From JBEIHI01 sp964655245 (GTDB lineage Bacteria; Bdellovibrionota; UBA2394): DNA of 11,204 nt. The stretch is taken from NCBI GenBank assembly GCA_964655245.1, contig CAZZLQ010000063.1:1-11204 (forward strand), written 5' to 3'. A model generated the notes under the pieces. The model searched no databases. It was not told where the DNA came from and was given only the letters and a program-made list of their open reading frames with translations. Positions 5,413-11,204 of the stretch are shown here, piece by piece. The number at the start of each line of letters is the position of its first letter. Position 1 is the first letter of the stretch. The position numbers and the translations under genes are program-made.

Positions 5413-8400
5413 TCAACGCTCTGCTGAGTAGTTAATTTTCACCGTATCTAGCAGGGTCGATGTATTCGAGTCATCCGAAGTCGTCGTCAAACGCAGCAGA
5501 ACTGTCTGATCAACCCGCTCATCTACTATAAAATCCTCAAGAAAAAAGCCTGATCGCAATTCATCAATCGCGCCTGTTCCTGCCAGGAGCGTTTGCCAAA
5601 CTTCACAGGTGGTGTCGGATCTCATTCTTGAGCAAATCTCAAATCGCCAATTCTGATTGGGTGAACGACCATTAAACGCTGTCAGCAAAATCTCATCTCT
5701 CCCCTCAAGCATCGAGGCATTCAAAGGAGTATTCCACCCGATTTTTCTCATGGCGGTCTCCGTAAAGATCTTCACGCCAAACGGGCGATAGACCGGGTCG
5801 ACAAAAACTAATCCCGACTCAGGTCTTCCCGCCTGGATCAAACTCTCCCCAAGACTTCGACCCGAAAACAAAGTCGCCACTAGATCAATTGAATTCGCGA
5901 AGGCATGCCCACCGGTCAGATGATGATTGGCTGATCCCCATGCTCCAAGACCACCCATTCGGTCAATAACGTTGGCCGCCCAATCACCAGCCGTTGTATT
6001 TTCAGTAATCACCTGCGAGAAATCCCCGCGATGATCACCAAGAAGCGCAAGTCGCTGCCCACTTGCCGAGACTAGAGTCACTTCGATTTCATCAATATCA
6101 ATCGCTCCTTGAATCCCATTTGCAAGCGAAGCATAGAGATAGATCTTCGCCCGTCTTCCTCCCCTGACTGAACTCGACACTACGTCGGACTTGACTGAGG
6201 CACTCCATCGACCGGCTTCAAACTGGTTCAAGCTAAGTCGATTTTCAAGGATGAACGGATAGCCACCTGATGATCCCTCAAGACCCACTCCTGCTGTGAG
6301 TTGCCCCGCCGAAACCCACGATCGATGCGACAGTTTCAGCTCGATGGAATCCCCCACCGCAAACGTGCGCCCGGTCGGCAAGGTCACGACTCTTTCAAAC
6401 GAGATGGGCACCGCTGACTGACACGCATACGGGACGCCACTGATGGTTGAGCAATTTCGAGTTGCTGGGGAAAGATTTGCGTTCTTTCCAAAGCGAACAA
6501 ACCCCGTATTACCATTCGGAGCAAGAGCGCCATCTTGAGCAACCCAGTCCGGAGGGGTTTTGGGACCAAATCCATACTCAGTGCCCTGCCATCCGTTCAC
6601 AAACGTTCCGCGATACTGAACAGCCCACGATCGATACTGCCAACCGAGGAAGGAGGGATTCACCCCAACACACGCCGAGTTAATCTCGCGATAAACATCT
6701 TTGGATTCACGCCGACACTGCTCTTGCTGCGCCTCTTGCGGAAAATCTCTGCAAAGAGCGATACAGGATTGATCAGTCACTCTCCATTTCAGCATGGTCT
6801 GCCAATTTTCAAATCCAGCGTTTGAGTTGTTGTCGTACTCATCTCCGACATAAAGTGATGCGTTAAAAACGGTCTGAACATCTGACCCTGCCTCTCCCGG
6901 GATTCTCCCCAATCCATCCACGCCCACTCGGCACTCCAAATGATCCCACGAAAGAATATCATCACCGATATAGCGAGCGCACTTTGCAGGATCCTGCCCG
7001 AGAGTGTGAATCAAAAACTCCGCGGGATTATTTTTACTCAGAAGCCCGATTTTCTGGCGATTGGAATCCCAATCGGGGTTTGAGCTCTGGCCTACGAACA
7101 CATTCCCTCTGAATCCAATCGTCTCGGAGCGAATGGTTTCATCAATCAATTTTTTTGTTCGTTCCTTGGTGGACGCGCGGATGTTACCATAGGCTAAACC
7201 TAACCCGGCTTCCAGTGGAGGAAGACGTACGCTCGTTCTGTCTCCACGTTGACGAATCCCTTCACCATTTATTTGAAGAAATTCGTACTGAAACGCATTG
7301 AAAACTTCGCCCTCATAGGCTTCTGAAGAAATCATCGATTTGTAAAGCGAGGCGGCGAGGTGATACTGAAACACCGGCATCTGGCCATCAGCGCTCACAA
7401 AACCACCGCCAGAGCTATCAGGGGTATCCGCTTCCCAACCTGTCTCAAGCATTCGAAGGGGAAGTACTCCGATAAAAACAAGATGAGTGATGGGCGAAAT
7501 CACTGCTAACTCCTCGGGAGTCTTATCTTGGCAATCCATTCCACTGCTCATCAAGCCGCAGATGCAGTGATGAAGTACGGACTTAGCTTCGATCAATTGC
7601 TGAAGTGTTGCAAAGTCACCGAGAGGCAACTTAAGCCCGCAGACCTGAGCACTCCTTAAGCCGCGCTTTTCTTGATAGTATCTCGCTAGCTCTAATCCAT
7701 CGGGATCATTTTCATTGAAGGCCACGAGTACATTGTTCTTATAGTTGAGATCCAATGCAGATCTCTCAATCGTCCGCTCAGCGTACTCCTGGGCATTCAC
7801 TTCGGTCACAAGACGAATCGGATTGATCGTCTGTGGATGACCCTGCAGACAATGAATGGGAGATTTAAGACGCGCGTTGTTTGCAACAATTCCCCTCAGA
7901 AACGCTTCGTTATCCATGGCCGCTTGAATCGGATCACCCTGCTCAATTCGGTTGAGAAAATCATAACCGTAAAGTGGCAAGTGATCTCCACTATCATAAA
8001 CGGCATTCGCCTTTTCCATGAACCTTGAGAGATCCTCATTATTGACTTGAGCATCTCCATTCGTATCTCCAGGTGCTAGCAGCATCAGTTTACGGATGAC
8101 CATGGGCTGACTCAAAACATCGGTCACAAGATTTGACCACACCACTTCATAGATCTGCCCTTCTTGGAGCACTGAGGGATCGTACGCATAGACAAGACTG
8201 GCTGTACGAGGATTTTGTACAACGGCTCGATCGTCAATCACACTTGCTCCAGCAGAGGCAACTTCACATGAGGAGTTAAGAGTCACGGGACGAACTTCAA
8301 CACGAACCACATTCGGATCCAGGATGGGAAATCGCGTGCGAAGCTGAAAGCTGTTTCGCTCAAACAAGCGATTTTCGATCTGAATATATTGAGCATAGGG

Positions 8401-8772
8401 CGTTTCAACGGGGGCGGCACTGACCGCTGATGTTTTGTAAATTGTTCGCACGAACTGATCGGGAGCTACGTTCATCCCATTGATTCGATAATGCACATCA
8501 AAACGATCAAACCAATACCCGCGCTTAACACGAGACGCGTGAACAGATCTTTCGATCATGCTCTGAGGAATGATACTCCCATCTTCGAGACGAAAGAGCA
8601 TGGGATCATTGATCTCATTGATTGAATCAACAACTTGAACCTGAGGCATCTCCATGGTGGCCGCTAATTGATCGGTTGGCCCCGGTGGCTCAATCTGCGA
8701 GGACTGACAGGCCACGAATCCAAGGATAGAGCCGAGGAGAGCAACCGATTTGAGTGAGTCGAAGTAGCACAT
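5413..8772 (-). CDS. Large TIGR03790-type lipoprotein with dockerin-like loop
   Basis: This 1119-aa lipoprotein has a signal peptide ending LGFVAC (C22), followed by a Pro/Gln-rich spacer. DTNGDAQVNNED at 236-247 matches the calcium loop of dockerin/EF-hand repeats. A TIGR03790-like region begins with VLVAFNENDPDGLELARYYQ (347-366), continues through ITHLVFIGVLPLR (428-440) and the DSSGGGF turn, and finishes with SGLVFVDPVYRPFGVKI around 986-1002. TIGR03790 is a family of unknown function, usually of a few hundred residues. Between its halves lies a cysteine-containing insert and a jelly-roll-like domain (about 700-920) reminiscent of carbohydrate-binding modules. The last 100 residues may be another beta-sandwich. 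AGGA lies seven bases before the ATG. It is the second gene of an operon, 25 nt after the 10-cysteine protein. Probably outer-membrane anchored; activity unknown. Confidence 0.75.
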   Translation of the reverse strand: MCYFDSLKSVALLGSILGFVACQSSQIEPPGPTDQLAATMEMPQVQVVDSINEINDPMLFRLEDGSIIPQSMIERSVHASRVKRGYWFDRFDVHYRINGMNVAPDQFVRTIYKTSAVSAAPVETPYAQYIQIENRLFERNSFQLRTRFPILDPNVVRVEVRPVTLNSSCEVASAGASVIDDRAVVQNPRTASLVYAYDPSVLQEGQIYEVVWSNLVTDVLSQPMVIRKLMLLAPGDTNGDAQVNNEDLSRFMEKANAVYDSGDHLPLYGYDFLNRIEQGDPIQAAMDNEAFLRGIVANNARLKSPIHCLQGHPQTINPIRLVTEVNAQEYAERTIERSALDLNYKNNVLVAFNENDPDGLELARYYQEKRGLRSAQVCGLKLPLGDFATLQQLIEAKSVLHHCICGLMSSGMDCQDKTPEELAVISPITHLVFIGVLPLRMLETGWEADTPDSSGGGFVSADGQMPVFQYHLAASLYKSMISSEAYEGEVFNAFQYEFLQINGEGIRQRGDRTSVRLPPLEAGLGLAYGNIRASTKERTKKLIDETIRSETIGFRGNVFVGQSSNPDWDSNRQKIGLLSKNNPAEFLIHTLGQDPAKCARYIGDDILSWDHLECRVGVDGLGRIPGEAGSDVQTVFNASLYVGDEYDNNSNAGFENWQTMLKWRVTDQSCIALCRDFPQEAQQEQCRRESKDVYREINSACVGVNPSFLGWQYRSWAVQYRGTFVNGWQGTEYGFGPKTPPDWVAQDGALAPNGNTGFVRFGKNANLSPATRNCSTISGVPYACQSAVPISFERVVTLPTGRTFAVGDSIELKLSHRSWVSAGQLTAGVGLEGSSGGYPFILENRLSLNQFEAGRWSASVKSDVVSSSVRGGRRAKIYLYASLANGIQGAIDIDEIEVTLVSASGQRLALLGDHRGDFSQVITENTTAGDWAANVIDRMGGLGAWGSANHHLTGGHAFANSIDLVATLFSGRSLGESLIQAGRPESGLVFVDPVYRPFGVKIFTETAMRKIGWNTPLNASMLEGRDEILLTAFNGRSPNQNWRFEICSRMRSDTTCEVWQTLLAGTGAIDELRSGFFLEDFIVDERVDQTVLLRLTTTSDDSNTSTLLDTVKINYSAER

Positions 8773-8797
8773 ACTGAAGTCCTAAGTTTGGCTACCC

Positions 8798-9259
8798 CTA
8801 GTTACAGGTATAGCTAACCTGCTGCCAATCGGTTCCACAGCCTTTCGATTCACACGAAGAAATGGTGGAAGGAGCAATCTTGATTCCACAGATGACCCAG
8901 GGCTCTTTTGCAGATTTGCAGGATTTCCCTTTTGGATTTTTTTCGCAGACACAGAAAGCACGAGCGCAGGTAGCCCAATTCATGTTTCTCTCGTACTGAG
9001 TTAGTCCGCTGCATTTCGAAGTGTCCCCGTAGCTACTTCCTAGAGCATCAAAGCCTTCAACGCCCAAAAGTTGTTCAAACTGAACTGTCTTCGCAAGACC
9101 CTGAGCCGCCTCTATCTCGGACAGTGTGCACTCCAGTTGTTTCTCTGATACCACACCACTTAAATCCACAATCTTGGAGAGCGAGGCCTGGACTCCTTCC
9201 GAGAAACTCAAGCTAATGACTAAGAAACCCAACCATGTTTGAATTTGATGAATCTTCAT
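8798..9259 (-). CDS. Secreted 10-cysteine protein, unknown function
   Basis: This is a 153-aa exported protein. The start at 9259 is set by a strong AGGAGG nine bases upstream, in preference to the longer frame beginning at 9322. MKIHQIQTWLGFLVISLSFSEGVQA is a signal peptide with likely cleavage after A25. The mature part has ten cysteines (residues 44, 83, 98, 103, 105, 114, 124, 136, 141, 152), enough for five disulfides, with a dense cluster TCARAFCVCEKNPKGKSC. I do not recognise the family. It is the first gene of an operon with the large lipoprotein at 5413-8772, so a role as ligand, chaperone or partner of that protein is a reasonable guess. Confidence 0.7.
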   Translation of the reverse strand: MKIHQIQTWLGFLVISLSFSEGVQASLSKIVDLSGVVSEKQLECTLSEIEAAQGLAKTVQFEQLLGVEGFDALGSSYGDTSKCSGLTQYERNMNWATCARAFCVCEKNPKGKSCKSAKEPWVICGIKIAPSTISSCESKGCGTDWQQVSYTCN

Positions 9260-9344
9260 AAAAATAATCCTCCTAACCTCGTTGAGAACACCTCCGCACA
9301 GTGCCGATGCATTCATGTCCAAAAGTCATTGCAAGCTGTTTGCC

Positions 9345-9367
9345 GGCTTAAAACCACTTTTAAGGCC
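9345..9367. promoter_or_regulatory. Dyad between the two minus-strand operons
   Basis: GGCTTAAAA (9345-9353) and TTTTAAGGCC (9358-9367) form an 8-10 bp dyad with one extra base in the right arm and a 4-nt loop. It lies about 85 nt upstream of the 10-cysteine gene and 14 nt from the hairpin at 9381-9410. It may be an operator for that operon or part of the end of the upstream operon. A clear promoter was not found; TTGCAA at 9327-9332 (minus strand) has only a poor -10 partner. Confidence 0.3.
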
Positions 9368-9375
9368 TTTGGGAG

Positions 9376-9660
9376 GGGTCTCGTCTGTCCTCATTCAAGT
9401 GGACAGACGAACTTTGTCAGCCGGGGATCCTGGTTGCCGCGCACACTGAAAACGAAGAATCCGACCATCTCACTCTCCGCTGATCACATAATCACAGTCA
9501 TAGTACCGACAGTCATCTCATCGCAATCAATGGGACCCGATCCCACTCCCATCGAATTCCACTCATTGATTGTGAGAACGGTCGAACCCGAACTCGCTGA
9601 CGTGCTCATGGTAGAGCATCCGCGGCCACCACAATCCACATAGGTCAAAGCACAACCGGA
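9376..9660. repeat. Dispersed duplication, copy 2 (partner 1-322)
   Basis: This contains the hairpin at 9381-9410 and the C-terminal half of the intact 114-aa lipoprotein gene, matched at 1-322. It lacks the 34-bp block present in the other copy. Similarity ends at CCGGA (9656-9660), inside the gene, showing that the other copy is the truncated one. Confidence 0.9.
9381..9410. terminator. 10-bp stem-loop, copy 2, after the lipoprotein operon
   Basis: This is the same perfect stem TCGTCTGTCC/GGACAGACGA with a 10-nt loop as at 6-35. It lies about 75 nt after the stop of the 114-aa lipoprotein gene on the minus strand and before the next operon, the position of a terminator or 3'-end stabiliser. 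No T-tract follows on the minus strand (GACCCCTCCC). Confidence 0.45.
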
Positions 9661-9828
9661 CTCGAATCGCAGTGAATCCTCAGGCGAAGAACTCCTGCTC
9701 TCTACCCAAGTCCCGATAAGCGCTGACTCCTGACACGAGTTATCGAGGGCGCAACCACTAAGCCCTAGCATGAAAGGGACACTGGTCATCGCTCGACAAA
9801 ATCTTAAAAGCTCAATTGAAGTTCGCAC
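9484..9828 (-). CDS. Small cysteine-rich lipoprotein, intact paralogue of left-edge fragment
   Basis: This is a 114-aa lipoprotein starting with GTG at 9828, four bases after GGGGAG. Residues 1-26 form a signal peptide with lipobox LSGC and acylated C26. The mature part has cysteines at 32, 59, 66, 71 and 102, a GTWVE motif near residue 39, and a hydrophobic-polar alternation (TVLTINEWNS, TVGTMTVIM) suggesting a small beta-sheet fold. I do not recognise the family. The second half is duplicated at 146-322. The gene follows the 322-aa secreted protein by 15 nt and is probably co-transcribed with it. An internal ATG at residue 14 would leave too short a signal peptide. Confidence 0.7.
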   Translation of the reverse strand: MRTSIELLRFCRAMTSVPFMLGLSGCALDNSCQESALIGTWVESRSSSPEDSLRFESGCALTYVDCGGRGCSTMSTSASSGSTVLTINEWNSMGVGSGPIDCDEMTVGTMTVIM

Positions 9829-9843
9829 AAGGCTCCCCGCTCT

Positions 9844-10812
9844 TTAGTGGCATCTTTCTCTAAGTGGCAGCTCATAGATGTAAGATTCCCCTTGGGAAAA
9901 TCCTACATCTTCCGTACCACCATCACAGATTGGACTTCGGTCTCGATAGACAATCTGATGACTGCGCACCTTCTGAATCTCAATCGTGAAAGCATAGGAG
10001 CGATTGCTCTTTAACTCACAGAGTCTAGTCGGATTTTGTGCAACAAGATCACTCAAACTTTTTCCCTCGTCGCCATTGGAGTCGCATATCGCTACTTCCG
10101 CAGATTGAAAGATAGCCTTATCCATTTTTATCTCTGCCGAGATCGGGCGGCCGCGGTCCGAAACACACACTCGCTCGGACCGGGCTCTGGACGAACGATC
10201 ACTATAGATTTTGAAAGGGACATCGAGCGCGCGCTCACTTATCCAGAATTGATCTCCGACGACCTTGAGCAGATGGGAATAAGCAACGCGATAATCACTA
10301 TACTCAAACAGTTCGTGAGCATACTGACTATTTCCAGTGGTTTTAAAGAGAGCATTCAACCTACCCTGTACCTCTATCCGATCGTGCTGACGGCACCTTC
10401 CCGCGCTTTCCCGAAAATCAGTCCGGACAAAGCCACCATCTCGGAGCCGGCGACTTTCCCTTTGATTGAGATGATCACACGAACCGTTCAAGGCAAAATC
10501 ATCGGGAACAAGAAAGTCATCGACCAACAGCGGGGCGGCAACTGGTTGAATGGGGCCCTCCCCCTGGGCAGCATCCTCGTCAATCACATCGGCTAAACTG
10601 ATTGAGTGTGTTTCCGCGAAACTTCCCGTACATCGAGGCATCGAACCTCCCAAAATCCAGCGCATCCCCCGGGCATCAGTCATCACCGTTTCCTGCCCGA
10701 AAACAGCAGAGCTTCCCATCACGGTTAGCGACAGACCTAAGGAAACAATAAGCACAACGCTCCTAGCAGAGATTTGATTTCTTTTGATCCAAACAAGACT
10801 TAACCACTTCAT
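9844..10812 (-). CDS. Secreted 322-aa protein, unknown function
   Basis: This is an exported protein with a long basic n-region, hydrophobic core around 19-33 and probable cleavage near SSAVFG-QE (after residue 39). The mature part contains eight cysteines (61, 112, 140, 216, 243, 265, 296, 321) and is rich in Arg, Asp and Ser, with no domain that I recognise. The ATG at 10812 is chosen over the one six bases upstream (10818) because AAGGAG is seven bases before it but only one base before the other. It is the first gene of an operon with the 114-aa lipoprotein. Its leader lies in a divergent region full of dyads. Probable location is the periplasm or cell exterior. Confidence 0.7.
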   Translation of the reverse strand: MKWLSLVWIKRNQISARSVVLIVSLGLSLTVMGSSAVFGQETVMTDARGMRWILGGSMPRCTGSFAETHSISLADVIDEDAAQGEGPIQPVAAPLLVDDFLVPDDFALNGSCDHLNQRESRRLRDGGFVRTDFRESAGRCRQHDRIEVQGRLNALFKTTGNSQYAHELFEYSDYRVAYSHLLKVVGDQFWISERALDVPFKIYSDRSSRARSERVCVSDRGRPISAEIKMDKAIFQSAEVAICDSNGDEGKSLSDLVAQNPTRLCELKSNRSYAFTIEIQKVRSHQIVYRDRSPICDGGTEDVGFSQGESYIYELPLRERCH

Positions 10813-10844
10813 AATCATACTCCTTCAATAGATTTACAAACTTC

Positions 10845-10883
10845 TCGTGCAATCGCACGACCCAGTCGATGTGATTGCAATCA
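10845..10883. promoter_or_regulatory. Stem-loop and 12-bp palindrome upstream of the 10812 gene
   Basis: TCGTGC (10845-10850) and GCACGA (10855-10860) form a 6-bp hairpin with a 4-nt loop. TGATTGCAATCA at 10872-10883 is a perfect palindrome. Both lie 33-71 nt upstream of the minus-strand start at 10812, where a transcript leader or operator would be. No convincing -35/-10 pair was seen for this operon. Confidence 0.4.
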
Positions 10884-10929
10884 ACGGGCCCACATAAAAT
10901 CGGAGCAGAGCTTTGTTTGAGCAAACACT

Positions 10930-10964
10930 TCTGTCCACATTCAAGTGGACAGACGAAGTTTGTC
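10930..10964. repeat. Hairpin repeat, copy 3, in a divergent intergenic region
   Basis: TCTGTCCAC (10930-10938) and GTGGACAGA (10945-10953) make a 9-bp stem with a 6-nt loop. The 27-nt core from 10938 to 10964 matches those at 17-43 and 9392-9418 with a single C/G difference, while the left arm is different yet still complementary. GACAGAC (10948-10954) can also pair with GTTTGTC (10958-10964), so two mutually exclusive hairpins are possible. Unlike the other copies, this one lies between two divergent starts and not after a gene. Confidence 0.6.
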
Positions 10965-10988
10965 GTTCTGTATTCTGAGGAATACAGT
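10960..10988 (+). promoter_or_regulatory. Predicted promoter with inverted repeat in its spacer, for the 11040 lipoprotein
   Basis: TTGTCG (10960-10965) and TACAGT (10983-10988) are spaced 17 bp apart and each match consensus at four of six positions. CTGTATTC (10968-10975) and GAATACAG (10980-10987) form a perfect 8-bp inverted repeat with a 4-nt centre, filling the spacer and overlapping the -10. A regulator binding this dyad would directly block the promoter. Transcription would start near 10995, giving a leader of about 45 nt. Confidence 0.4.
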
Positions 10989-11039
10989 TTCTGATTCGCG
11001 CGTATTCTCGACGTCGCCTTCACAAGTTACTTTGGATAA

Positions 11040-11204
11040 ATGAAAACATTTTTATTTTTAAATCTCGGCTTGTTTCTCCTCACCATGACGGCTTGTGGGT
11101 CCTCAACTCACGAGTGGGTCGACAGATCCGGAAACTATAACTATCAACTCATCAGCGAAGTCTTGTACCCACTACAGCGATCTTGTCAGGCTGATTCCGA
11201 ATGT
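11040..11204 (+). CDS. Lipoprotein, N-terminal part, runs off the window
   Basis: The first 55 codons are open to the window end. MKTFLFLNLGLFLLTMTAC is a signal peptide with a lipobox-like MTAC (C19), followed by GSSTHEWVDRSGNYNYQLIS and two more cysteines (SCQADSEC). The ribosome site is weak (GGA six bases from ATG). It is divergent from the 10812 operon. The family cannot be judged from this length; it continues the pattern of lipoprotein genes in the region. Confidence 0.65.
   Translation, partial: MKTFLFLNLGLFLLTMTACGSSTHEWVDRSGNYNYQLISEVLYPLQRSCQADSEC

Noticed and set aside
8798..9322. Longer version of the 10-cysteine protein starting at 9322
   Set aside because: The internal start at 9259 has an AGGAGG site and begins a clean signal peptide; the extension would bury it.
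9239..9643. 134-aa plus-strand ORF, with a similar one at 24-278
   Set aside because: Both run antisense through the hairpin and the lipoprotein gene. The similarity between them only reflects the DNA duplication.
10763..11023. 86-aa cysteine-rich ORF on the minus strand
   Set aside because: It overlaps the start of the 10812 gene, spans several hairpins and has no ribosome site or signal peptide. The cysteines come from repeated hairpin sequence read in frame.

Overview
The window looks like accessory DNA from a Gram-negative, probably draft-assembled, bacterial genome. It contains several lipobox-bearing lipoproteins, cysteine-rich secreted proteins, a small outer-membrane beta-barrel and a Yip1-like inner-membrane protein. 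A Bdellovibrionota or other deltaproteobacterial-type lineage would fit the style of the proteins and the GGGGTCA/TGACCCC dyad repeats. That placement is an impression from gene content; no marker gene fixes it. No rRNA, tRNA, CRISPR array or transposase gene was seen.

Left edge (1-790): a patchwork of duplicated fragments and a 100-N scaffold gap. Bases 1-322 are a diverged copy of 9376-9660 and carry a hairpin plus the C-terminal half of a small lipoprotein gene. Bases 475-734 are a diverged copy of 4051-4316 and carry the upstream region and first 35 codons of a Yip1-like gene. Each duplicated fragment ends at one of two identical 55-nt dyad elements (320-374 and 735-789).

790-2082 (+): a compact two-gene module. 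It encodes a DUF6036/AbiEii-like predicted nucleotidyltransferase, overlapping by 14 nt a 232-aa protein with a possible C-terminal helix-turn-helix. It has its own AT-rich promoter inside a 9-bp inverted repeat. This is the best candidate for a toxin-antitoxin or defence-type system here.

2109-4156 (-): a translationally coupled pair, a Yip1-like five-TM protein with a periplasmic domain followed by a secreted alpha/beta-hydrolase-like protein with a cysteine-rich tail. 4395-4928 (-) is a small outer-membrane beta-barrel protein. It diverges from a 143-aa lipoprotein at 4941-5372 (+), whose predicted promoter lies inside the barrel ORF's 5' end.

5413-9259 (-): a two-gene operon of a 10-cysteine secreted protein and a 1119-aa TIGR03790-type lipoprotein with a dockerin-like calcium loop. 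9484-10812 (-): a two-gene operon of an unrecognised 322-aa secreted protein and a 114-aa lipoprotein that is the intact relative of the fragment at the left edge. 10813-11039 is a divergent intergenic region crowded with dyads, including a third copy of the hairpin repeat. A further lipoprotein gene starts at 11040 and runs off the window. Most of the genes therefore encode envelope proteins, arranged in short operons and with signs of recent segmental duplication.
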